The position numbers and the translations under genes were made by a program. From TWA4 sp034086685 (GTDB lineage: Bacteria; Bacillota; Clostridia; Lachnospirales; Lachnospiraceae), in assembly GCA_034086685.1 (NCBI GenBank), contig JAXDZY010000043.1:1-19820 (forward strand): a stretch of DNA of 19,820 nt, written 5' to 3'. Position 1 is the first letter of the stretch; every line of letters starts with the position of its first letter. Positions 7,992-14,231 of the stretch are shown one piece after another. The notes under the pieces were generated by a model, which did no database searches, was not told where the DNA came from, and saw nothing but the letters and a program-made list of their open reading frames with translations.

Positions 7992-8022
7992 GGGGGACGG
8001 GTGTTTGCCCGTCCCCTGTTTT
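7992..8022 (+). terminator. Hairpin between binding-protein and permease genes, likely partial terminator
   Basis: GGGGACGGG (7993-8001) pairs with CCCGTCCCC (8008-8016) around a six-base loop and is followed by TGTTTT. The nine-base GC-rich stem and imperfect T-run fit a leaky terminator or 3'-end protecting hairpin, keeping lipoprotein mRNA more abundant than the downstream genes. Confidence 0.6.
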
Positions 8023-8083
8023 GACAGAAGATTCAGGAAAACATCCAGGTCGTATTTTCCTGATTTTCATACAAGGAGAACAA

Positions 8084-9079
8084 ATGAGCAAAAAAAGAGT
8101 TTTTAAATCTGTCAGGAGATATGCCTTCCGTTTTGTTACTTTGATGATTGCGGTCTGCATCATCAGCTTTGTTCTGGTAAGTTTGTCTCCGGTAGACCCG
8201 GTTCAGCAATATGTTGGGGCGGTTCCCAATGTGAGTATGGAACAACGGGCTAAAATCGCGGAATATTGGGGACTGGACAAACCTGCAACAGAACGTTTTT
8301 TTATCTGGCTCAGGTCGATTCTACACGGTGATTTTGGTACTTCTCTGATTTACCGGCGGCCTGTGCTTGATATTATAAAAGATAAATTTGTGACCTCTCT
8401 GGCATTGATGATTACCGCATGGCTGTTTTCGGGGATTCTTGGTTTTGGAATCGGATGTATCATGGGCACATTTAATGGAAAATGGCCGGATCGGATCCTG
8501 AAGAAAATCTGCCTTACAATGTGTGCAATTCCAACTTTCTGGATAGGGATTGTGTTTCTGATGTTTTTCTCAGTAAAGCTGGGCTGGTTCCCTATGGGGA
8601 TGAGCGTGCCAAAAGGAGTCCCTTCTGAACAGGTAACCATATGGCAGAGGATACACCATTTGATTCTCCCGGCGCTTACGTTGAGTTTTCTGTCGTTTGC
8701 CAATGTAGCGCTTCATACACGGGAAAAACTGGTGGATGTTATGGAGAGCGAATATGTTCTGTTTGCCAAAGCCAGCGGAGAATCACGTTTCAGTATCTGG
8801 AAGAGACATGGATTAAGAAATGTTCTGCTTCCGGCGGTAACCATGCAGTTCGGTTCTTTCAGTGAATTATTCGGTGGTTCTGTACTGGCCGAAAATGTAT
8901 TTTCCTATCCGGGTCTGGGTTCCGCTGCTTCTGCAGCAGGTATGGGATCGGATGTTCCTCTGTTGCTGGGAATCACGCTGTTCAGTGCGGTCTTTGTGTT
9001 TACCGGAAATCTGCTAGCCAATATTATTTATGGAATTGCAGATCCGCAGATAAGGGAGGGGTATGAGCATGGAGAGTAA
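8084..9079 (+). CDS. ABC transporter permease, DppB/OppB/NikB type
   Basis: Inner-membrane pore subunit of the second importer, 331 residues. The N-terminal membrane segment is followed by SLSPVDPVQQYVG, then YWGLDKPATERFFIWL and GDFGTSLIYRRPV, the DppB hallmarks. The EAA loop is YVLFAKASGESRFSIWKRHG. The C-terminus carries ENVFSYPGLG and ends IADPQIREGYEHGE. The start at 8084 has AAGGAGA seven bases upstream; the frame is open to 8021, but that stretch overlaps the hairpin. Its last bases overlap the next permease gene, indicating coupling. Confidence 0.9.
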   Translation: MSKKRVFKSVRRYAFRFVTLMIAVCIISFVLVSLSPVDPVQQYVGAVPNVSMEQRAKIAEYWGLDKPATERFFIWLRSILHGDFGTSLIYRRPVLDIIKDKFVTSLALMITAWLFSGILGFGIGCIMGTFNGKWPDRILKKICLTMCAIPTFWIGIVFLMFFSVKLGWFPMGMSVPKGVPSEQVTIWQRIHHLILPALTLSFLSFANVALHTREKLVDVMESEYVLFAKASGESRFSIWKRHGLRNVLLPAVTMQFGSFSELFGGSVLAENVFSYPGLGSAASAAGMGSDVPLLLGITLFSAVFVFTGNLLANIIYGIADPQIREGYEHGE

Positions 9080-9935
9080 AAATGCTGAAAATACCGGTAA
9101 AAAAGCCGGGATTCTGCGTATTAACAGAAGAACCGGAACAATAATTACGTTTATTATTATTGCTGCGGTGCTGGTATCCATTTATCTGGCAGGTATTTTC
9201 ATCAATGAGGAAATGATTCGGGCGGATTTTTCACAGAAAGGTCTTAAACCGAGCTGGGAACATCCTTTTGGGACGGATATGCTTGGGCGGGATATGCTGC
9301 TTAGAACAATAAAAGGGATGTCAACCAGCATTATAGTGGGAACGGTTGCTTCGTCCGTCAGTGCTGTGATTGCTTTGTTTGTAGGCGTGGCGGCGGCCAC
9401 CGGTTCTGCCGGACTGGATCATTTCATTAACTGGCTGATTGATCTGGTTATGGGGATTCCTCATACGGTTCTGTTGATTCTGATTGCTTTTGCGTGCGGA
9501 AAAGGGCTGAAAGGTGTTCTGATCGGTGTGGCAGTGACCCATTGGACAGGGCTTGCTCGTTTGATTCGAAGTGAAGTTCTTCAGATTCGTTCCCAGCAGT
9601 ATATAGAGGTTTCAAGAAAACTGGGATACGACAGCAGATGGATAACGGTTAATCATATTTTGCCGCATATGATTCCGCAGTTTCTCATCGGGTTGATTCT
9701 GATGTTTCCTCATGCAATTATGCATGAATCGTCTTTGACATTTCTGGGGTTTGGTCTTTCACCGGAACAGCCGGCAGTAGGAATCATCCTGTCGGAATCC
9801 ATGAAATATCTTTCGACCGGTATGTGGTGGCTGGCATTTTTCCCCGGCTTGACACTGGCTGTTATTGTACTGCTGTTTGACCGTCTGGGTGAAAATCTTA
9901 AAAAACTGGTTGATCCCTACAGTGCACATGAATAG
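9069..9935 (+). CDS. ABC transporter permease, DppC/OppC/NikC type
   Basis: Second pore subunit, 288 residues. It has an N-terminal membrane segment, then HPFGTDMLGRDMLLR, the typical DppC motif, and the EAA loop YIEVSRKLGYDSRWITVNHI with LPHM after it. The C-terminal part has ESSLTFLGFGL and the end PGLTLAVIVLLFDRLGENL. There are two candidate starts: ATG 9063 is only 3 bases from GGAGG (9055-9059), while ATG 9069 is 9 bases away and is preferred. Either way the gene overlaps the upstream permease gene. It forms the channel with the DppB-type subunit. Confidence 0.88.
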   Translation: MESKNAENTGKKAGILRINRRTGTIITFIIIAAVLVSIYLAGIFINEEMIRADFSQKGLKPSWEHPFGTDMLGRDMLLRTIKGMSTSIIVGTVASSVSAVIALFVGVAAATGSAGLDHFINWLIDLVMGIPHTVLLILIAFACGKGLKGVLIGVAVTHWTGLARLIRSEVLQIRSQQYIEVSRKLGYDSRWITVNHILPHMIPQFLIGLILMFPHAIMHESSLTFLGFGLSPEQPAVGIILSESMKYLSTGMWWLAFFPGLTLAVIVLLFDRLGENLKKLVDPYSAHE

Positions 9936-9946
9936 GAGGTCAGATA

Positions 9947-10897
9947 ATGGATAGTATGAGAATAATGAATTCAGACCAGCCGATTCTTGAGGTGAAAGAT
10001 TTATCTGTCTCTTTTCATATGTATGACGAGGGACTGGAACAGTACGATCTGCAGGTGATTTCCAATCTGAGTATTGATGTAAAGCCCGGAGAAATTGTGG
10101 CGATTGCAGGCTCCAGCGGTTCAGGAAAAAGCCTGCTTGCCCATGCGGTTATGGGACTTCTGCCTGAGAATGCTTCCACAACAGGTACCATGCTTTATAA
10201 AGGAAAGCCTCTGACAGAAAAAGATAAAGAAAAACTGAGAGGAAAAGAAATGGCTCTTGTACCTCAGTCGGTTGCGTATCTGGATCCATCCATGAAAATT
10301 GGCTCTCAGGTGTTGGGGGAAAAACCTGATGAAAACAGAAAAAAAGCACAGAAGAAGGCATTTGCCAGATTTCATCTGGATGAAAAAACAGAACATTTGT
10401 ATCCTTTTCAGCTGTCAGGAGGAATGGCAAGAAGGGTACTGGTATCGAAAGCTGTAATCAGCGGAGCGGAACTGATTATTGCAGATGAACCGACTCCGGG
10501 GCTGGATCTGGAGATGGCGCTGGAAGCTTTGAGATGCTTCAGGGAAATGGCGGATGAAGGGAAAGCGATTATTCTGATTACTCATGATATTGATCTGGCA
10601 TTTAATTTTGCGGACCGCGTGGCTGTTTTTTATGCAGGGACTACAGTGGAAATCGCTCCATCCGCAGATTTTGTCAAAGGACCTGAGGCTTTGCGCCATC
10701 CTTATTCGAAAGCTCTGTGGCGGGCTCTGCCGCAGAACGGATTTCGTCCGATACCGGGATTTCAGCCGTATGCCAGGGCCCTGCCGAAAGGATGTCTTTT
10801 TGCGCCCCGATGTCCGCATAAAACGGAAGAATGTGAACAGACAATACCCATGCAGGAACTGCGTGGAGGAACAGTGAGGTGTATTCATGCTACTTGA
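9947..10897 (+). CDS. ABC transporter ATP-binding subunit, DppD/OppD type, with C-terminal cysteine motif
   Basis: ATPase of the second importer, 316 residues. Walker A GSSGSGKS is at 55-62, signature LSGGMARR at 156-163, Walker B LIIADEPTPGLD with D180 and E181, and the switch His in LITHDID. The C-terminal oligopeptide/dipeptide domain is present and carries Cys283, Cys289, Cys296 and Cys312 (GCLFAPRCPHKTEEC, later VRCIHAT). In some dipeptide transporters this cysteine set holds a [4Fe-4S] cluster; whether it does so here is inference. TPGLD replaces the usual TSALD in the D-loop, and MARR replaces the common MxQR. The start has AGGAGG ten bases upstream. It overlaps the next gene by 11 bases. 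Confidence 0.9.
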   Translation: MDSMRIMNSDQPILEVKDLSVSFHMYDEGLEQYDLQVISNLSIDVKPGEIVAIAGSSGSGKSLLAHAVMGLLPENASTTGTMLYKGKPLTEKDKEKLRGKEMALVPQSVAYLDPSMKIGSQVLGEKPDENRKKAQKKAFARFHLDEKTEHLYPFQLSGGMARRVLVSKAVISGAELIIADEPTPGLDLEMALEALRCFREMADEGKAIILITHDIDLAFNFADRVAVFYAGTTVEIAPSADFVKGPEALRHPYSKALWRALPQNGFRPIPGFQPYARALPKGCLFAPRCPHKTEECEQTIPMQELRGGTVRCIHAT

Positions 10898-11501
10898 AGC
10901 TAAAAATATCAGTTTTCGATATAATGAAAGAACTCCATGGATTTTACAGAATGTGAATATTTCTATTGAAAAGGGAGAACGTGTGGGACTGGTTGGTCCA
11001 AGTGGGTATGGAAAAAGTACGCTTCTGAAGCTGATGGCAGGCTATCTGAAGCCTGCTTCCGGAGAAATACTTCTGGATGGACAATCTTTGCCTGAAAAAG
11101 GTGTTTGTCCGGTTCAGTTGATTTACCAGCATCCGGAAAAAGCAATCAACCCAAGATGGAAAATGAAAAAAGTTCTGCAGGAGTCAGGTATGTTTCGCGA
11201 AGAAGTTATGGAAGCTCTCGGAATAGAAAAAGAATGGCTGGGAAGATATCCCAGAGAACTGTCAGGCGGAGAGCTGCAACGTTTCTGTGTGGCACGGTCA
11301 CTTTTCGCAGGAACTCATTTTCTGTTGGCAGATGAAATGAGTACCATGCTGGATGTGATTACACAGGCCCAGATCTGGGGACTGATGATGAAAGAAGTGG
11401 AGGAAAGGCATTTGGGACTTCTCATGGTGACGCATAATCATGCCCTTGCCGATCAGGTCTGTGACAGGATCATTGATCTGCGTAGTCAGAACCTGAAATA
11501 A
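10887..11501 (+). CDS. Compact ABC transporter ATP-binding subunit, OppF/NikE-like
   Basis: Second ATPase of the importer, only 204 residues against the usual 250-330 for DppF/OppF. Walker A GPSGYGKST (37-45), Q-loop Q81, signature LSGGELQR (125-132), Walker B LLADEMSTMLD with D149 and E150, and the switch His in MVTHNHA are all present, so the catalytic core is complete. It ends right after the last core strand. The D-loop region is divergent (MSTMLD rather than PTSALD), so the two ATPase sites of the pair may be unequal. The start lies inside the preceding gene. It is the last gene of the operon; a strong terminator begins 23 bases after the stop. Such short subunits occur in nickel/metallophore-type systems, but that is weak evidence for substrate. 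Confidence 0.88.
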   Translation: MLLEAKNISFRYNERTPWILQNVNISIEKGERVGLVGPSGYGKSTLLKLMAGYLKPASGEILLDGQSLPEKGVCPVQLIYQHPEKAINPRWKMKKVLQESGMFREEVMEALGIEKEWLGRYPRELSGGELQRFCVARSLFAGTHFLLADEMSTMLDVITQAQIWGLMMKEVEERHLGLLMVTHNHALADQVCDRIIDLRSQNLK

Positions 11502-11523
11502 AACTAATAAAAATGATGTAAAT

Positions 11524-11572
11524 AAAAACCATCCGGCCGGAATCATGTTTCGATTCCGGCCGGATGGTTTTT
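11524..11572. terminator. Bidirectional intrinsic terminator between convergent transcription units
   Basis: A near-perfect stem of about 21 pairs: AAAAACCATCCGGCC and the following GGAATC (11524-11544) pair with GATTCCGGCCGG and ATGGTTTTT (11552-11572) around a seven-base loop. T-runs flank both sides. It serves the plus-strand ABC operon ending at 11501 and the MFS gene arriving from the right. It shares the AACCATCC stem start with the terminator of the other ABC operon (855-899). Confidence 0.9.
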
Positions 11573-11642
11573 ACTGTTGAAGATATATATATATGGCAGT
11601 ATATCTGTTTAATGAGGTTTTGTTAATAGCCTGTGCGTGGGC

Positions 11643-11720
11643 TTATTTCAGAGAAGCAATGACTTCTACTTCACACAGCACGTTTTTCGGCAACGTTTTC
11701 ACTGCTGCGCAGGAACGGGA
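11643..11720 (-). pseudogene. ridA: C-terminal remnant of a RidA-family (enamine/imine deaminase) gene
   Basis: Directly after the MFS stop codon, and in the same frame, 25 codons followed by TAA read SRSCAAVKTLPKNVLCEVEV and then IASLK. This matches the well-conserved end of RidA/YjgF proteins (RSCVxVxxLPKxxLVEIExIA). Intact RidA has about 125 residues, so four-fifths of the gene is gone, with the break exactly at the end of the MFS gene. RidA hydrolyses 2-aminoacrylate released by serine/threonine dehydratases; a D-serine ammonia-lyase gene lies across the divergent promoter. The remnant has no start or binding site and cannot be functional unless the MFS stop is read through. Confidence 0.7.
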
Positions 11721-12992
11721 TTAGTTGGCTTTTTCTTTCTTCATGGTTCTGAGGATATAGGAACTCAGGCAGAATCCGATTACTGCAAAGACCGCCATCA
11801 TAACGAATACGATCTTGTATCCTGCCAGTCCTTCGAAACGGTCAAGGATATTGCCGTACACGGCGTACATGAATGCGCCGGGCAGGTAACCTACGAAGGA
11901 ACCGATGGACATGGCGGAACCGGTGATTTCACGGGGAACCTTAACTTCATCCATGGGGGCAAAGAATACGGCGCGCATACTGAATACGAATGCGCTGATG
12001 GTAAGAGTGATGGCCATACCGGCAACGATTCCCATATTCTGATGAGGCAGGCATGCGAATACAGCCAGGATAGCAGCAACGATTACGAAGCAGATTCTCA
12101 GATATTTTGTAGCGGAGTGCAGTACCTTGTCTGTGATGAAACCGCCGACGGGACCGCCCAGCATCTTCAGACCGTACTGGTTGATGATACCGTATACACC
12201 CACCAGAGCTGCGGGGAGTGCGTAAGCTTCTTCCAGGAAAGGAATGAAGTAGGTTAATCCGCAGTAAACGGAGTATACGAAGAAAATATTAAAGGAAACA
12301 AGCCAGATGTTTTTGTTTTTCAGCGCACGGATCACGCCGTCCATAGCAGCTTTGTTGGCACCGATTTCTTTTCCCTCTGCATCTGTTTTTGCAGCGGGAG
12401 CATCGGGCTCAAGCAGGATGAATGCCAGAATGGCGATAACACCGGGGACGATGGCATAGAACAGGATTGCGGCACGCAGACCGGCTGCTGTACTTCCCAT
12501 AGCGGAGAAGATAGCCAGTGCGCAGAAAGCAACGATGGTATCCATCAGGCCTCTGCCGGCTTCCAGTATACCGAACATTCGCCCTTGTTCGTCTTCATTG
12601 CCCAACAATCGTACGGTTTTCAGCATGGTAGGCCAGTAAAGCATATCTGCGCAGATGGCCAGCAGACAGTAGATGGTCAGGAAGATCGGATAGGAAGGGA
12701 ATGTGGACAGCCACAGTCCGCATAAACAGATTCCCAGTAAGGATGCGGGAATCATGATTTTTTTGGAAATCCGGTCTGTCAGATAAATGGATGCCAGAAA
12801 TCCGAAGGTGGAGATCAGACCTGCAACACTCATTGCGGTACCGATCTGAGTGTGGGAAAGTCCCATGAACTCCTGCATGGGTACGTAGAACGCGTCTTTC
12901 ATGAATCCGAGCTTGTAGATCGTACCTGCTCCAAGCATCAGAGTACCGAAAGATATCCATTTTTTGTCCAGTGATTTTTTCTGTTTAGACAT
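11721..12992 (-). CDS. Major facilitator superfamily transporter
   Basis: Integral membrane transporter of 423 residues with about twelve hydrophobic segments in two halves, separated by a charged cytoplasmic loop near residues 195-220 (PDAPAAKTDAEGKEIGANKA). The first inter-helix loop shows the MFS-type pattern YLTDRISKK, and the corresponding second-half loop is GGFITDKVLHSATK. The start at 12992 has AGAGG seven bases upstream. It is transcribed away from a regulator/phosphodiesterase/D-serine operon, from a consensus promoter about 190 bases upstream, through a structured leader. I infer that it imports the substrate of that operon, possibly a phosphorylated or phosphodiester compound, because the phosphodiesterase has no signal peptide. 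The exact MFS subfamily is not recognised. Confidence 0.88.
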   Translation of the reverse strand: MSKQKKSLDKKWISFGTLMLGAGTIYKLGFMKDAFYVPMQEFMGLSHTQIGTAMSVAGLISTFGFLASIYLTDRISKKIMIPASLLGICLCGLWLSTFPSYPIFLTIYCLLAICADMLYWPTMLKTVRLLGNEDEQGRMFGILEAGRGLMDTIVAFCALAIFSAMGSTAAGLRAAILFYAIVPGVIAILAFILLEPDAPAAKTDAEGKEIGANKAAMDGVIRALKNKNIWLVSFNIFFVYSVYCGLTYFIPFLEEAYALPAALVGVYGIINQYGLKMLGGPVGGFITDKVLHSATKYLRICFVIVAAILAVFACLPHQNMGIVAGMAITLTISAFVFSMRAVFFAPMDEVKVPREITGSAMSIGSFVGYLPGAFMYAVYGNILDRFEGLAGYKIVFVMMAVFAVIGFCLSSYILRTMKKEKAN

Positions 12993-13032
12993 AATGAAGC
13001 ACCTCTTGATATTTTTCTTTTTTGTTTTTTTG

Positions 13033-13080
13033 GCAACAGTTCAGCAGATCATTATGAATGTCTGTGAACTGTTGCTTTTT
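13033..13080 (+). terminator. Long hairpin followed by a T-run in the MFS 5' leader
   Basis: GCAACAGTTCA (13033-13043) pairs with TGAACTGTTGC (13065-13075); CAGA/TCTG extends the stem past a one-base bulge, leaving a loop of about 12 bases. On the plus strand a T-run follows at once (13076-13081), as in an intrinsic terminator, yet no plus-strand gene is visible upstream. On the minus strand the hairpin lies in the MFS leader and is followed by CC and A-runs rather than T. Its role is uncertain: a terminator against transcription from the left, or a leader structure. Confidence 0.55.
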
Positions 13081-13160
13081 TCAGTAACGGCTATCTTCCT
13101 TTTTATGGTTGGTTTTATGAAGAAAACCGTTCGTTCCGTGCAGTCCTCAGTGACTGCTGC

Positions 13161-13175
13161 ATAAGAAACGGATTT
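13161..13175. repeat. 15-nt repeat, copy 1: operator candidate at the MFS promoter
   Basis: ATAAGAAACGGATTT occurs here and again at 13354-13368, identical over 15 bases and in the same orientation. This copy lies just downstream of the predicted start of the leftward transcript. A plausible binding site for the adjacent DeoR-family regulator; the binding is inferred. Confidence 0.6.
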
Positions 13176-13186
13176 GGAACACCTTT

Positions 13187-13215
13187 AGTATAGTTGTAAA
13201 AATGTGCAATGTCAA
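13187..13215 (-). promoter_or_regulatory. Consensus promoter for the MFS transcript
   Basis: On the minus strand TTGACA (13215-13210) is followed by exactly 17 bases and TATACT (13192-13187). This is a near-perfect vegetative sigma promoter. The predicted start near 13180 gives a leader of about 190 bases before the MFS start codon. Confidence 0.8.
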
Positions 13216-13317
13216 GTAAAAATTAGTCTTAATTTGCAAATATGTGTCATTTTTACAATTCACGATGTGCAAAAGTGTGTAATTATTTGGCAAAATAAGC
13301 GATTTTTAAAAAACATA

Positions 13318-13346
13318 TTGCAAAACTGCTCATTTTGTAATATGAT
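13318..13346 (+). promoter_or_regulatory. Promoter for the deoR-type operon
   Basis: TTGCAA (13318-13323), 17 bases, then TATGAT (13341-13346). The -35 overlaps one of the TGCAAA motifs of this region, and the 15-nt repeat begins about eight bases after the -10, around the transcription start. Confidence 0.6.
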
Positions 13347-13353
13347 GGAGTCA

Positions 13354-13368
13354 ATAAGAAACGGATTT
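13354..13368. repeat. 15-nt repeat, copy 2: operator candidate at the deoR promoter
   Basis: Second exact copy of ATAAGAAACGGATTT, placed at the predicted transcription start of the regulator operon, 193 bases from copy 1. Location at both divergent promoters suggests autoregulation plus control of the MFS gene. Confidence 0.6.
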
Positions 13369-13390
13369 TGCAAAAAAGGAGTCAGGATAT

Positions 13391-14230
13391 ATGTTATCAG
13401 AACAGAGATATGAAAAGATCAGCGGTCTGCTTGAAAGTGAAGGAAGTGTAAAAACGAGTACATTGTGCAGCTTGTTGTCAGCGTCGAGAGAAACCATAAG
13501 GAGAGATCTGGAGACCATGGAAGCCCAGGGGCTGCTCAGACGGATCCGTGGAGGTGCAATGAAGCTGGAACCGTCGAAGACAGATTCACAGATGCCCGGC
13601 GTTCCGGTTCAGGAGAAAAATGAAAGCCTGCAGTATGCATCTTTCGACAAAAGACAGAAGCAGCATTTCCTTAATAAGGAAAAAGTAGCAAGAAAAGCTG
13701 CGGAATATATTTCCGAAGGGCAGGCCATTGCGCTGGATTCCGGTACGACCGCTCTGGAGCTGGCACGGGTGATCAGGCACCGCTTCCATTCTCTTACGGT
13801 GGTGACCAATTCTCTTCCCGTAGCCGCTGAGCTGGCCGATGCGGAAGGAATCACGCTGGTACTGACAGGCGGAATCTACAATTCCGATGAAAAAGCTTTT
13901 ACCTCTGATCTGGCAACACTTATCTTTTCCCGAATCAATATTGATATTCTGTTTCTCACAACCTGCGGAATATCAGTGGAGCGTGGAATTACGTATCAGA
14001 GAGTGGATGAGATCATCGTACAGGACAGGATGATGGAAGCCTCCGGCAAAACCATTGTGATTGCCGACAGTTCCAAGATCGGAGTGAATTCCCTTGTCAA
14101 AATGTGCGGAATTGACCGGATTTCCATGATTATTACCGATTCCAATGCACCGGCAGAACAGACGAAAGCCCTGGAACAGGCAGGAGTTCAAGTTGTGATT
14201 TCTCAAGATCAAGAAAGGAACGAAGAATAA
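13391..14230 (+). CDS. DeoR/GlpR-family transcriptional regulator
   Basis: Cytoplasmic DNA-binding repressor-type protein, 279 residues. The N-terminal DeoR winged helix is clear: RYEKISGLLESEGSVKTSTL, then SASRETIRRDLETMEAQG and RRIRGGA (residues about 5-57). The C-terminal effector domain (about 90-265) belongs to the DeoRC sugar-phosphate-isomerase-like fold, with AIALDSGTTALELAR, VVTNSLPVA, LTGGIY and IVIADSSKIG motifs. Family members usually sense phosphorylated metabolites, which suits a locus with a phosphodiesterase and a phosphatase. The linker of about 30 residues between the domains is somewhat longer than usual. AGGAG lies 10-15 bases upstream. Its stop is one base before the next start, so it is cotranscribed with the enzymes it presumably regulates. 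Confidence 0.92.
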   Translation: MLSEQRYEKISGLLESEGSVKTSTLCSLLSASRETIRRDLETMEAQGLLRRIRGGAMKLEPSKTDSQMPGVPVQEKNESLQYASFDKRQKQHFLNKEKVARKAAEYISEGQAIALDSGTTALELARVIRHRFHSLTVVTNSLPVAAELADAEGITLVLTGGIYNSDEKAFTSDLATLIFSRINIDILFLTTCGISVERGITYQRVDEIIVQDRMMEASGKTIVIADSSKIGVNSLVKMCGIDRISMIITDSNAPAEQTKALEQAGVQVVISQDQERNEE

Positions 14231-14231
14231 A

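Larger units (their letters stand above)
12993..13390. other. 398-bp divergent control region between MFS gene and deoR-type operon
   Basis: AT-rich, non-coding. From left to right it holds the MFS ribosome binding site, a large hairpin (13033-13080), a smaller hairpin GCAGTC/GACTGC (13140-13157), the first copy of a 15-nt repeat, a leftward consensus promoter, several TGCAAA-type motifs, a rightward promoter, the second copy of the repeat, and the regulator's ribosome binding site. No open frame in it has a convincing start and site. Confidence 0.7.

Noticed and set aside
11573..11642. AT dinucleotide run (ATATATATATATGG) after the shared terminator
   Set aside because: Short and in a convergent gap; a simple repeat without further structure.
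11637..12257. Open frame of 206 codons on the plus strand opposite the MFS gene
   Set aside because: Antisense to a convincing twelve-segment transporter; His/Gly/Asp-rich shadow frame without a binding site.
13115..13162. 15-codon frame on the minus strand in the MFS leader (MQQSLRTARNERFSS)
   Set aside because: No ribosome binding site and only about 18 bases from the predicted transcript start; overlaps a hairpin, so more likely chance than a leader peptide.
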